Shown: positions 8,680 through 17,792 of the stretch, in pieces
Layout of the letters: the number at the start of each line of letters is the position of its first letter
Numbering within the stretch: the first letter of the stretch is position 1
Notes under the pieces: generated by a model
Told to the model about the DNA's origin: nothing
The model's input: only the letters and a program-made list of their open reading frames with translations
The model's database searches: none
Translations under genes and position numbers: made by a program
From: Capnocytophaga stomatis
GTDB taxonomy: Bacteria > Bacteroidota > Bacteroidia > Flavobacteriales > Flavobacteriaceae
Length of the DNA stretch: 64,000 bases
Assembly (NCBI RefSeq): GCF_002302635.1
Contig: NZ_CP022387.1
Span: 2,767,351 to 2,831,350 of the forward strand
Direction: 5' to 3'

Positions 8680-9090
8680 ATGAATATACGAATAGGGCAG
8701 AAGATGAGGGTGTTACGTAAGCAAAAGGGGTTTTCACAAGAGCAGATAGCTGATTATATACATACGACACAGTCTACATACGCTCGTATTGAGAATGGTA
8801 TTGGTAATTCTTGGGTTAACTATATATTGCCTTTGTGTGAGTTGTTTGGAGTAGAACTTGAGGAATTTTTTAGATCTGAGTCCGAAAATATAGGTGGTGC
8901 TAAAAAAGGTTCTAGGCGGTTTGATGAATTGAATATCATTAACGAACTGTCAGGTAGGCTTATAGAGCAGTATGAGAAGCGTATCTTTGAAAAAGATATG
9001 TATATTACTGAGTTAAAAGCAGAAGTTGAAATGTTAAGACGAATTGTCGGTGGTGAATGTAAAATAAATGTTAATGTAAATGATTTGTGA
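8680..9090 (+). CDS. XRE-family helix-turn-helix transcriptional regulator
   Basis: 136 residues. Residues 4-60 form a Cro/C1-type helix-turn-helix (GQKMRVLRKQKGFSQEQIADYIHTTQSTYARIENG). Residues 85-125 are predicted coiled coil (IEQYEKRIFEKDMYITELKAEVEMLRRIV), suggesting dimerisation. Divergent from a secreted protein gene across a 147-base intergenic region. Typical of small flavobacterial regulators; target unknown. Confidence 0.88.
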   Translation: MNIRIGQKMRVLRKQKGFSQEQIADYIHTTQSTYARIENGIGNSWVNYILPLCELFGVELEEFFRSESENIGGAKKGSRRFDELNIINELSGRLIEQYEKRIFEKDMYITELKAEVEMLRRIVGGECKINVNVNDL

Positions 9091-9145
9091 ATATTAAATT
9101 AACATTTTATTTGATATTTTTAGTTTTATGTGAATTTGTTCATTT

Positions 9146-10423
9146 TTACCCTTGTGCTCTTTTATTACTCGGTTTTAGAATCATTCGGTAGGATTGGTCT
9201 TTACTGATGTAATACCCTAACCAATTATAGAAAGCCTTGAGGCGGTTTCGGAATGTTACAAGCGACATAATATGTACAAAAACCCAGATAAACCAAGCGA
9301 AAAATCCTTTCAGAAATATTTTTTTGGGGATATCAGCAACAGCCTTATTACGCCCGATAATCGCCATAGAACCTTTGTCAGTATATGAAAAAGGCTTAGC
9401 GTTTATGAAATCGTTACTTAGGTTTTTACCTAAATTTTGTGCCTGTTGTATGGCAACTTGAGCCAGTTGAGGGTGACCTTGCGGAAAGTTTGAATCGGTA
9501 GTCATAATGCAAGAATCTCCAACGGCATAAATATTATCAAAACCTTCCACTTTATTGAAAGTGTCTGTTTTTATTCTCTTTCCTCTTCCTAAAAGCGATT
9601 CATTATCAATGCCTTTGAATGATTTAGCAGAAACTCCGGCTGCCCAAATAAGGTTTCTCGCATCCAAAATTGTTCCGTCAGAAAGATACACTTCATCGTT
9701 CACAAAATCTTTTACAGAAACGTTAAGTTTGAGTTTTACTCCCATTTTTAGCAAAGATTTTTCGGTGTATTTTTGAGATTTTTCGGACATTGGTGCAAGT
9801 ACTGTTTTTTGTCCGTCAATCAGGAAAATATCTCCCAAATCCTCTTGAGCAAGTTCGGGATAGTCCTTTTCCAGAATGTAATGCTTCATTTCTGCAAAAA
9901 TTCCCGAAAGCTCAACACCTGTTGGTCCCGCTCCCGCAATGGCAAAGGAAAGTAGTTTTTTTCGCTGTTCCTTGTCTTCAGTGCGGGTGGCTCTTTCGAG
10001 CCGTGTATATACCAAATTTCGCAACATTAAAGCATCACTGATTGTCTTCATTGGCATTGCTTTTTCTGCTACATTTTGATTGCCAAAGAAATTCGTTTCG
10101 GCTCCTGTTGCCATTATCAAAACATCGTAAAACATTTCTCCATTGCTGAGTATCAGTTTGTTTTCGGAAGGAATTACTTCTTTGAGTTCTCCCATTCTGA
10201 AATTTGTGTTTTTATACGAACGCAAGATTTTCCGAAAAGGGTACGAAATGGCGGAAGGCTCCATAAAACCCGCTGCAACTTGATAAAGCAAAGGCGGAAA
10301 GAAGTTGTAATTATTCATATCCACCAAAGTAACACGGAACTTATCAGAACGATTTAGTTCTTTAACAAGTTGTAAACCAGCAAAACCACCTCCAACAATA
10401 ACGATATGTTTTTTATGTTTCAT
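9146..10423 (-). CDS. ndh: type II NADH:quinone oxidoreductase (NDH-2)
   Basis: 425 residues. The FAD-binding motif GGGFAGLQL lies near the N-terminus and the NADH-binding motif AGAGPTGVELSG near residue 165; the C-terminal helix (KGFFAWFIWVFVHIMSLVTFRNR) is the membrane-anchoring part seen in NDH-2. It passes electrons from NADH to the quinone pool without pumping protons. Monocistronic by layout, with a TACTTTTG box 29 bases upstream of the start. Confidence 0.9.
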   Translation of the reverse strand: MKHKKHIVIVGGGFAGLQLVKELNRSDKFRVTLVDMNNYNFFPPLLYQVAAGFMEPSAISYPFRKILRSYKNTNFRMGELKEVIPSENKLILSNGEMFYDVLIMATGAETNFFGNQNVAEKAMPMKTISDALMLRNLVYTRLERATRTEDKEQRKKLLSFAIAGAGPTGVELSGIFAEMKHYILEKDYPELAQEDLGDIFLIDGQKTVLAPMSEKSQKYTEKSLLKMGVKLKLNVSVKDFVNDEVYLSDGTILDARNLIWAAGVSAKSFKGIDNESLLGRGKRIKTDTFNKVEGFDNIYAVGDSCIMTTDSNFPQGHPQLAQVAIQQAQNLGKNLSNDFINAKPFSYTDKGSMAIIGRNKAVADIPKKIFLKGFFAWFIWVFVHIMSLVTFRNRLKAFYNWLGYYISKDQSYRMILKPSNKRAQG

Positions 10424-10451
10424 TGAATTTTCAAAATTTTAAAAATCGGTG

Positions 10452-10459
10452 CAAAAGTA
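10452..10459 (-). promoter_or_regulatory. -7 box for NDH-2
   Basis: The minus strand reads TACTTTTG (TAnnTTTG) 29 bases upstream of the ATG. A -33 TTG was not found. Confidence 0.4.
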
Positions 10460-10501
10460 AAACGATTTTTTGAAATAAACAGGAGAATTTTGATGCTAAA
10501 A

Positions 10502-11740
10502 TCAGAAAAATTGAGTTATAACATAGATTAAAAGCCCTACCAATCCGCCAACTAATGTTCCGTTAATGCGAATAAATTGCAAATCTTTGCCCACTTCGAG
10601 TTCCAATTTTTCGCTTAATTCACGTCCTTTCCAGTTTCCAACAGTCTCGCTTATAAGCTGACCAACTTCATTTTTGTTTTTCAAAACGAATTGATAGATT
10701 GTTTTCTGGCTCCATCCGTCCAATCGATTTTGAAGCTGTTTGTCGGTTTGCAATTGTTGAGTGAAATTCAGAATTGATTTTTTTAAATAACTTTTTAAAA
10801 CAGAATCATTTAAAGGTTTTGATAAATCTTCTGTAAGAAAGTTTTTGATGTATATCCAAATATTTTTGGCATATTTTTCAATATTTTCCGATTGCAATAA
10901 ATTACCTTTCAAATTTTCCAATTTTTCTTTCCAATGAGGTTCGTTTTTTAAATCTTCACTGAATTGAAATAATTGTTTTTCTATTTCTTTGCGAACGGAA
11001 TGTTCTTCATTTTGAGCTGCTTCAGCCATATAGTTTGCCAGCCCTGCTGTAATTTTATCAGCTAAAATTTTATCAACGAAATTAGGAATAAAAAACGCAC
11101 TTTCTTGGGAAATTTTTTGATGAATTAAATCCTTATTTTCCAAAATGTAGTATTCAATTTTTAAGAAGATAAAATCAAGTATTTTTTGATGTTCTTTTTC
11201 TTTCAGTAAATATTCTAATACATTGCTTGTTAATTTATTTAATTCTATTTCTTGAAGTAATAGTTTAGATTTTTCTGTGATAAAATTTGTAATTTTTTCA
11301 TCGTTTGTATTTTGTATTATTTCTTCAAGGTTTACTTTAACTTCGTCTATTAATATATTGATATTCTTTTCTTTATTTAAATGTTTTACAATAAAAGGAG
11401 AAACGTTGATATTTTCCACATACGGGCGAATATTTTCTGCTTTTAAAAAGTTTTCTACTACAAAATTACCCAGATTATCTCCAATGTCTTTCTTCCGATT
11501 TTCAATCAAATTTGTATGTGGAATCGGAAGTCCCAAAGGCTTATGAAATAGAGCGGTAACAGCAAACCAATCCGCCAAAGCACCCACCATAGCAGCTTCG
11601 GAAAAGGCTTTGATATATCCCACAAAAGACCACTCAGGAGCTTTTTTTTGAAGAATTACCATTGCGATGTACAGTAAGGTCATAAAAAGGAATAATGCCG
11701 TGGCAATTCGTTTATGGAAGCGTAATTTTTTTTCTTTCAT
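10502..11740 (-). CDS. DUF445 family inner membrane protein
   Basis: 412 residues. An N-terminal membrane segment (ATALFLFMTLLYIAMVIL) is followed by the DUF445 signature region (AFSEAAMVGALADWFAVTALFHKPLGLPIPHTNLIENRKKDIGDNLGNFV), a long helical domain, and a second C-terminal membrane segment (VGGLVGLLIYVITQFF). Function is unknown; related proteins occur in many bacteria. It follows glmS in the same direction but is separated from it by a strong hairpin. Confidence 0.85.
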   Translation of the reverse strand: MKEKKLRFHKRIATALFLFMTLLYIAMVILQKKAPEWSFVGYIKAFSEAAMVGALADWFAVTALFHKPLGLPIPHTNLIENRKKDIGDNLGNFVVENFLKAENIRPYVENINVSPFIVKHLNKEKNINILIDEVKVNLEEIIQNTNDEKITNFITEKSKLLLQEIELNKLTSNVLEYLLKEKEHQKILDFIFLKIEYYILENKDLIHQKISQESAFFIPNFVDKILADKITAGLANYMAEAAQNEEHSVRKEIEKQLFQFSEDLKNEPHWKEKLENLKGNLLQSENIEKYAKNIWIYIKNFLTEDLSKPLNDSVLKSYLKKSILNFTQQLQTDKQLQNRLDGWSQKTIYQFVLKNKNEVGQLISETVGNWKGRELSEKLELEVGKDLQFIRINGTLVGGLVGLLIYVITQFF

Positions 11741-11761
11741 AAGCAGTATTTATAAAAAGAA

Positions 11762-11801
11762 AAGAATCAACAACCGAAAAATATCCAAATTGTTGATTCT
11801 T
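11762..11801 (-). terminator. rho-independent terminator after glmS
   Basis: Perfect 12-bp stem AAGAATCAACAA / TTGTTGATTCTT with a 16-base loop. On the minus strand it is followed by a T-rich stretch, 17 bases past the glmS stop. Confidence 0.75.
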
Positions 11802-11818
11802 TATGTTTAATTTATTGA

Positions 11819-13660
11819 TTATTCAACAGTTACTGATTTAGCTAAGTTTCTCGGTTGGTCAACGTTGCATCCTCGTTTGATGGCGATGTAATACGATAAT
11901 AGTTGCAACGGCACCGAAGCTAAAATCGGAGATAAAGCCTCGCTTACTTCAGGAATTTCAATTATGTGGTCGGCAATTGAAGCCATTTGCTTATCTCCTT
12001 CGGTTACTATGGCGATGATTTTTCCTTTTCGTGACTTGATTTCCTGAGCGTTAGATACGATTTTGTCATAATGCCCTTTGAGTGGAGCGATGAAAATCAC
12101 AGGCATATTTTCATCAATCAAAGCGATAGGTCCGTGCTTCATCTCGGCAGCAGGATAACCTTCAGCGTGGATATACGAAATTTCTTTCAGCTTTAAAGCT
12201 CCTTCCAAAGCCGTAGGGAAATTAAAACCTCTACCCAAATATAGGCAATTTGATGCATTTTTGTAGATATCTGCCACTTCAATAGCTGTTTGGTGAGTGT
12301 TTTTAAGCGTTTTCTCTACTAAATTTGGAATATTAGCCAAGTCTTTAGCCAAAGTATGATATGTTTTTTCATCTAAAGTGCCTTTTTTACGTCCTAAATG
12401 CAAAGCCATTAGCGTTAAAACTGTCAATTGAGTGGTAAAAGCCTTTGTTGAAGCTACTCCGATTTCAGGACCTGCGTGCGTATAAGTTCCGGAATCCGTG
12501 ATTCGAGCAATGGAAGAACCTACTACGTTGCATATTCCGTAAATGAAAGCTCCTTGTTCTTTTGCTAATTTCAGGGCAGCCAGTGTATCAGCAGTTTCTC
12601 CTGATTGAGAAATAGCTATGACAATGTCATCTTTGTGAATAATTGGGTTTCGGTAACGGAATTCCGATGCGTATTCTACTTCCACAGGAATTCGGGCGAA
12701 TTCTTCAAACAAATATTCTCCTACCAATCCTGCGTGCCAAGAAGTTCCGCAGGCCACGATAACGATGCGTCTGGCTTTTAGGAAGGTTTCAAGGTGATTA
12801 TCAATTCCTGATAATTTGGTTGTGTAATCCTCAAGTAAACGCCCACGCATTGTATCCAAGATGGATTTTGGTTGTTCGTAAATTTCTTTCAGCATAAAAT
12901 GGTCATAACCTCCTTTTTCGATAGCTTCCAAACTGATTTTCAGTTCTTGCATAAGTGGCGTAACACTTTCATTACTAATGATATTTCGAACATTTAGCGG
13001 TTTTCCCAATCGGATGGTAGCCATTTCTCCATCTTCCAAATAAAGTGCATTTTTAGTAAATTCAATGAAAGGAGAGGCGTCTGAAGCGATGAAAAATTCA
13101 TTTTCGCCGATACCAATCACAAGCGGGCTTCCCAAGCGAGCTACCACAATTTCTTCAGGGCGACCTTCTTCCATTACGGCAATGGCGTACGCTCCAATAA
13201 CTTCGTTTAAAGCGTGACGGACAGCACTTTCCAAAGAAAGATTTTCCTTTTCTTTGAAATATTCAATGAAATTTACCAAAACTTCAGTATCAGTATCCGA
13301 CTGAAAAGTAAATCCTTCTTGCAATAATCGCTGTTTGATGCTGTCATAATTTTCGATAATTCCGTTATGGACAATGGCAAGCTTTCCTGAACTTGACAGA
13401 TGAGGATGTGAATTTACATCATTCGGAACTCCGTGCGTAGCCCAGCGAGTATGCCCCATTCCGCAACCGAATTTAGGAACTTCATCTCCTGCTTTGTTTT
13501 CCAAATCGGAGACTTTTCCCTTGGTTTTTACATTTAAGAATTTTTCAGAATTCAGAATGAATCCTGCACTGTCATAACCGCGATATTCCAATCGCTTAAG
13601 TCCGTCAATTACAACGGGAAAAGCAGCCCTGCTGCCTAAGTAACCTACGATTCCACACAT
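11819..13660 (-). CDS. glmS: glutamine--fructose-6-phosphate aminotransferase (isomerizing)
   Basis: 613 residues, full length. The N-terminal Cys2 nucleophile (MCGIVGYLGS) begins the glutaminase domain (HTRWATHG, HNGIIENY), followed by two SIS sugar-isomerase domains (VACGTSWHAG, SQSGETADT, STKAFTTQ) and the conserved C-terminus LAKSVTVE. It makes glucosamine 6-phosphate from fructose 6-phosphate and glutamine, the first step to UDP-GlcNAc for peptidoglycan and surface glycans. No glmS ribozyme is visible in the short 5' region. Confidence 0.97.
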   Translation of the reverse strand: MCGIVGYLGSRAAFPVVIDGLKRLEYRGYDSAGFILNSEKFLNVKTKGKVSDLENKAGDEVPKFGCGMGHTRWATHGVPNDVNSHPHLSSSGKLAIVHNGIIENYDSIKQRLLQEGFTFQSDTDTEVLVNFIEYFKEKENLSLESAVRHALNEVIGAYAIAVMEEGRPEEIVVARLGSPLVIGIGENEFFIASDASPFIEFTKNALYLEDGEMATIRLGKPLNVRNIISNESVTPLMQELKISLEAIEKGGYDHFMLKEIYEQPKSILDTMRGRLLEDYTTKLSGIDNHLETFLKARRIVIVACGTSWHAGLVGEYLFEEFARIPVEVEYASEFRYRNPIIHKDDIVIAISQSGETADTLAALKLAKEQGAFIYGICNVVGSSIARITDSGTYTHAGPEIGVASTKAFTTQLTVLTLMALHLGRKKGTLDEKTYHTLAKDLANIPNLVEKTLKNTHQTAIEVADIYKNASNCLYLGRGFNFPTALEGALKLKEISYIHAEGYPAAEMKHGPIALIDENMPVIFIAPLKGHYDKIVSNAQEIKSRKGKIIAIVTEGDKQMASIADHIIEIPEVSEALSPILASVPLQLLSYYIAIKRGCNVDQPRNLAKSVTVE

Positions 13661-13739
13661 AATTTTTATTTTATTTTAAGATTGTTCTTTTTTAAGTAGT
13701 TAGACAGTAATATTTATGAATGATAATCCAAAACTCGCT

Positions 13740-14198
13740 TTACAGTTCTATTTTTACGCTTTCGGGAACAAGTACCGTATAATCTCCGTTATTTCGGATT
13801 ACGTCACGTACGATAGACGATGAAATAAACGAAGTACTTGCTGCGGTAAGCAAAAAAACCGTTTCAATTTTTGAGAGCGTTCTGTTAGTGTGAGCTATTG
13901 CTTTTTCAAACTCAAAATCGGCAGGATTTCGAAGTCCTCTCAGGATAAACTGAGCTTTGATTTCTTTGCAGAAATCTACCGTAAGCCCTTGATATGTTGT
14001 TACTTTTACCTTAGGCTCATTAGCAAAAGCTTTTTCTATAAATTCTTTGCGTTGTTCTACCGAAAACATATAGTTTTTGTCGTTGTTTACCCCAATGGCA
14101 ACTACTATTTCATCAAACAAATCCAACGCTCTGTGAATGATGTCATAATGCCCGAGTGTAATTGGGTCAAATGAACCGGGAAATAATGCTCTTTTCAT
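13740..14198 (-). CDS. coaD: pantetheine-phosphate adenylyltransferase
   Basis: 152 residues from the ATG at 14198, one base after the ddl stop codon; an in-frame ATG at 14210 would overlap ddl by 11 bases. Nucleotidyltransferase motifs: FPGSFDPITLGHYDII at the N-terminus and ISSSIVRD near residue 130. It transfers adenylate to 4'-phosphopantetheine in coenzyme A synthesis. Translationally coupled to ddl. Confidence 0.95.
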   Translation of the reverse strand: MKRALFPGSFDPITLGHYDIIHRALDLFDEIVVAIGVNNDKNYMFSVEQRKEFIEKAFANEPKVKVTTYQGLTVDFCKEIKAQFILRGLRNPADFEFEKAIAHTNRTLSKIETVFLLTAASTSFISSSIVRDVIRNNGDYTVLVPESVKIEL

Positions 14199-14199
14199 T

Positions 14200-15180
14200 T
14201 TAAACTTCATTTATAGCTTCTTCGATAGCATTTTCAAACAAATCTGAGAGCGAAATTCTTGCCACTTTAGCTTGCTGAGGCAATAAACTGGCTTCAGAAA
14301 GCCCCGGAGTAGTGTTCATTTCCAATAAGTAAGGAGTTTCCCCTACAATGATAAATTCACTTCGGCTAAATCCTTTCATTTTCAATATTCGATATATTTT
14401 TTCTGCCAAAATATTAATTTTTTCAGTCATCTCAGCAGAAATTCTTGCGGGGGTAATTTCATCGGATTGACCTAAATATTTTGCTTCGTAATCAAAAAAA
14501 TCATTGTGAGAAACGATTTCCGTCATCGGAAGAACTTTTATTTTTCCTTTGTAAGTAATTACACCAACAGAAACTTCAGTTCCTTTCAAAAAACTTTCAA
14601 TCAAAATTTCATCATCTACTTCAAAGGCTTTTTCAATAGCTTCAGATAATTTGTTTTCTTCATATACTTTGTAAACACCAAAGCTACTTCCTGATTTATT
14701 GGCTTTTACAAAGCAAGGAAGCCCTACTTTTTCAACAATTTCACAAGTTGAAAAACTTTCTCCCTTATTTAGATATACCGAAGGTGCACACATTATTCCG
14801 TAAGGTTTTAAAACCGAAAGCATATCCCTTTTGTTGAAGGTCAAAGCCGAAGCATACATACTGCAACCTGTTAAAGGTAAGCCTATTAGATTGAAATACG
14901 CTTGTAAATAACCATCTTCACCGGGCGAGCCGTGGATTGCATTAAAAACGGCATCAAAAGTTATTTTTTCTCCTTGAATTTCGATGGAAAAATCATTTTT
15001 GTTGACGGGAATTTCCTGATTTTGACCATCAATGGAAACCCATTTTTCTTTGTAAATGTGAATGGGAAAAACGTCGTATTTTTCCTTATTAAGATGCTGT
15101 ATAACAACACTTCCGCTTTTTAGAGAAACTTCTGCCTCTGCAGAATACCCTCCCATAATAACAGCTATTTTTTTCTTCAT
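14200..15180 (-). CDS. ddl: D-alanine--D-alanine ligase
   Basis: 326 residues from the ATG at 15180 (MKKKIAVIMGG); an upstream in-frame ATG at 15207 would add nine residues. ATP-grasp ligase: GGYSAEAEVSLKSG, HGSPGEDGYLQ, the central ATP-binding domain (GLPCFVKANKSGSS), and EMNTTPGLSEASLLPQQA near the C-terminus. It joins two D-alanines for the peptidoglycan stem peptide. Forms an operon with coaD. Confidence 0.96.
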   Translation of the reverse strand: MKKKIAVIMGGYSAEAEVSLKSGSVVIQHLNKEKYDVFPIHIYKEKWVSIDGQNQEIPVNKNDFSIEIQGEKITFDAVFNAIHGSPGEDGYLQAYFNLIGLPLTGCSMYASALTFNKRDMLSVLKPYGIMCAPSVYLNKGESFSTCEIVEKVGLPCFVKANKSGSSFGVYKVYEENKLSEAIEKAFEVDDEILIESFLKGTEVSVGVITYKGKIKVLPMTEIVSHNDFFDYEAKYLGQSDEITPARISAEMTEKINILAEKIYRILKMKGFSRSEFIIVGETPYLLEMNTTPGLSEASLLPQQAKVARISLSDLFENAIEEAINEV

Positions 15181-15311
15181 TATCTTTTCAAAAATCTCTG
15201 TAAACAAATCTATGAACGTGCCAAAAATAGCATTTATTCTTTTAATAAAAAGTTAAAAGATGTTTTTTTTATTTATTTGAGGAGATTTGTGCAGAAATGA
15301 ATCAGTAAAAT

Positions 15312-15342
15312 TTTGTTAATTATTTGTTGTTTTTTACTTTTG
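15312..15342 (+). promoter_or_regulatory. Bacteroidota-type promoter for aroC
   Basis: TTTG at 15312-15315, exactly 19 bases, then TACTTTTG at 15335-15342. This full consensus match lies 32 bases before the aroC ATG. Confidence 0.7.
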
Positions 15343-15374
15343 CTTCAAGAAGAGATTTTTGAAAAAGAAAAACT

Positions 15375-16457
15375 ATGGCAGGAAATACATTCGGAACGAT
15401 ATTTAGGCTTACTACTTTTGGCGAATCGCACGGGGAGGCACTTGGCGGAATTATTGATGGTTGTCCGGCTGGTGTGACCATTGATTTTGAAGCAATTCAA
15501 AAGGAATTAGACCGGCGAAAACCCGGACAATCTGCTATTGTTACCCAGCGTAAAGAACCTGACGAAGTGCGTTTTCTTTCGGGTATTTTTGAGGGAAAAA
15601 CAACGGGGACTTCCATAGGTTTTATTATTGAAAATACAAATCAAAAGTCGCACGATTACAGTCATATAAAAGATGTGTACCGCCCCAGTCACGCCGATTA
15701 TGTTTATCAGCAGAAATACGGGCATCGTGATTATCGCGGTGGAGGACGCAGTTCGGCTCGTGAAACAGCTTGTCGCGTGGTGGCAGGAGCTATCGCCAAG
15801 CAGGTTTTAAAAGACATTCGTTTTTCGGCTTATGTTTCTTCTGTGGGGGAACTTTCTGTAAATAAACATTATACAGAATTGGATTTATCGCTAACGGAAA
15901 CCAATCCTGTTCGTTGTCCCGATTTGGAATTGGCTTCAAAAATGGAAAATTATATCAAAGAAATCCGCAAGGAAGGTGATACCGTAGGCGGAACGATAAG
16001 TTGCGTCATCCAAAATGTTCCCGTTGGTTTGGGCGAACCTGTTTTTGACCGACTTCACGCACAGCTTGGCAAGGCGATGCTTTCCATCAATGCGGTAAAA
16101 GGTTTTGAATATGGTAGTGGTTTTGAAGGAACAAAACAACGAGGAAGCCAACATAACGACCTTTTTAATCCCGACGGAAGCACGCAAACCAATCGTTCTG
16201 GTGGAATTCAAGGTGGTATCAGTAACGGAATGGATATTTACTTCAAAGTGGCTTTCAAGCCTGTGGCAACTCTTATGCAAACGCAACCGGCTTTGGATTC
16301 AGAAGGAAACATCGTGCAAATGCAAGGCAAAGGCAGACACGACCCCTGTGTAGTGCCACGTGCAGTCCCCATTGTGGAGGCAATGGCTGCAATGGTAATT
16401 CTGGATTTCTATTTGATGAATAAAACAGTAGGGTACAATAATCTGAAAAAATATTGA
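15375..16457 (+). CDS. aroC: chorismate synthase
   Basis: 360 residues, full length. Signatures: [20 protein letters not shown] at the N-terminus, [16 protein letters not shown], and [19 protein letters not shown] at the C-terminus. It converts 5-enolpyruvylshikimate 3-phosphate to chorismate using reduced FMN, the last shared step to aromatic amino acids. Monocistronic, with the best consensus promoter in this part of the window. aroE lies far away at 52.7 kb. Confidence 0.97.
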   Translation: MAGNTFGTIFRLTTFGESHGEALGGIIDGCPAGVTIDFEAIQKELDRRKPGQSAIVTQRKEPDEVRFLSGIFEGKTTGTSIGFIIENTNQKSHDYSHIKDVYRPSHADYVYQQKYGHRDYRGGGRSSARETACRVVAGAIAKQVLKDIRFSAYVSSVGELSVNKHYTELDLSLTETNPVRCPDLELASKMENYIKEIRKEGDTVGGTISCVIQNVPVGLGEPVFDRLHAQLGKAMLSINAVKGFEYGSGFEGTKQRGSQHNDLFNPDGSTQTNRSGGIQGGISNGMDIYFKVAFKPVATLMQTQPALDSEGNIVQMQGKGRHDPCVVPRAVPIVEAMAAMVILDFYLMNKTVGYNNLKKY

Positions 16458-16675
16458 TTTACAGTTAATCAATTAGTAAAAGATATATAAAAGTAGCACA
16501 TTTAAAATTCTAATTTTAAATTATTGATTTCTTGTTTTGATTTTCTAAAGTAGTTATGCGTTCCAAAGCCTTTGAGATTGCTTTATGCGTACCGAAAGAC
16601 AAGAAATCTTCTGTATAAAAAGTGTACTCCTTTTGGCTTTTTTTATTTTTACAGCATTGCCTATTTTAATAAATA

Positions 16676-17605
16676 CTATTGAACATACTGTAAGTCATCA
16701 TAAAGAATGTCTATACAATCTTCAGAGTGAAAAATTTGACCACTTCGTAAAGTTTCTGACAGATTGACAACCAAATAATTATCTTTATCGTTGTATGCTT
16801 TCCTCGCTTCTTCTTGGTCTTTAGGGTCACTATAAGGAATAGAAAGACATTCTTCGTAATATTTTTTTTCTAATGCATATTCTTTTATTTCTTCCCATAG
16901 GGAATTTTGAAATCTATCCAAAATCAATTGAGCAGAGCCTTGATCTGGGAAATAGATGATTTCTGTAGCACCGACTTTTTGATACAATTCGATATTTTTT
17001 TGCCTAAACTCAAGAAAATATGGGCTTGGCACTTCTTCTTTTAGATTATTGATAAACCCAAACCAACGAAAAGGCTCTATGATTGAAAAACTAATGAAGT
17101 CTTTCATTATGTCTATATAACAAATTTCGTATAAATCTCTATTTCTTAAATCATTACCACAAAAAAGTTCATACTTTATTAAACCTCGTTTTACACTTTC
17201 TATCTCCTCTATGTCCGATTGATATATTTTACCTTTAGAAAATAACTCTTTTAATTCGCTTGATGTTTTATTGGACAAACTTTTAGCAAAATAGAAATCA
17301 TCCCAAAGTGTAAACCATTCTGCTTTTTCATCATAAATAATTTCACCCAAATCGACTTTTTCTTCATAAAGCCTATCTTTAAAAGCTTTGCAAGAAATGT
17401 TGATTTTCAATATTTCGGACAATTGTTTTGCCAATGTTTCTATATTTGAAATGTCTAGCGTGTGGTTTCCCATAGAACAAATATCCCACCCCATATTTAA
17501 ATAATTTTTAGTATTAATTTTGTCTATAAATTTCACACCCAGTCTCGAATTCACTTCTTCACTTTCAATAATCAGTAAAGTTGAAATCAATTGATATTTT
17601 ACCAC
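16676..17605 (-). CDS. hypothetical protein downstream of the glycan operon
   Basis: 309 residues from a GTG at 17605; the first internal methionine is about 38 residues in. The protein is acidic, soluble and rich in aromatic residues (WFTLWDDFYFAKSL, EPFRWFGFINNL). I do not recognise it. The frame directly upstream, separated only by one stop codon at 17612-17614, stays open to 17788 and looks coding, so the annotated gene may be the 3' part of a longer gene broken by a nonsense mutation. Low GC like the neighbouring operon. Confidence 0.65.
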   Translation of the reverse strand: MVKYQLISTLLIIESEEVNSRLGVKFIDKINTKNYLNMGWDICSMGNHTLDISNIETLAKQLSEILKINISCKAFKDRLYEEKVDLGEIIYDEKAEWFTLWDDFYFAKSLSNKTSSELKELFSKGKIYQSDIEEIESVKRGLIKYELFCGNDLRNRDLYEICYIDIMKDFISFSIIEPFRWFGFINNLKEEVPSPYFLEFRQKNIELYQKVGATEIIYFPDQGSAQLILDRFQNSLWEEIKEYALEKKYYEECLSIPYSDPKDQEEARKAYNDKDNYLVVNLSETLRSGQIFHSEDCIDILYDDLQYVQ

Positions 17606-17611
17606 CGTCGA

Positions 17612-17788
17612 TTATTTTATTGAAGACCTCAAAAAAACTAATTTTTTTTCTGAATAATAATTCTTGAGCAATTCCGTCAGTAATTTTTGTCTGTCTTTTT
17701 CGACCAAGTGTGATTTTATCTGATTCCAAGATTTTTCAAATTCCGAAAAATCTCTTATTTCTGTTGTCTTTATAAGTCGGTTTTTTAT
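17612..17788 (-). pseudogene. start-less open frame upstream of and in frame with the 309-residue gene
   Basis: 58 codons with protein-like composition (TEIRDFSEFEKSWNQIKSHLVE...), bounded by TAG (17789-17791) and TAA (17612-17614). It has no ATG, GTG or TTG near its beginning. It is in the same frame as the downstream gene, so it may be that gene's disrupted 5' part or a leftover of a deleted gene. Confidence 0.4.
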
Positions 17789-17792
17789 CTAA

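Noticed and set aside
11762..11801. Hairpin near glmS considered as a glmS ribozyme
   Set aside because: It lies 3' of glmS, is a simple stem-loop with a T run, and the glmS 5' region is too short and lacks ribozyme features.
16585..16767. Plus-strand 60-codon frame with a hydrophobic stretch (SVLLLAFFIFTALPILINTI) overlapping the 3' end of the 309-residue gene
   Set aside because: Half of it lies antisense to a better coding frame, it ends abruptly and has no promoter. It could be a relic of a small membrane protein but cannot be supported.
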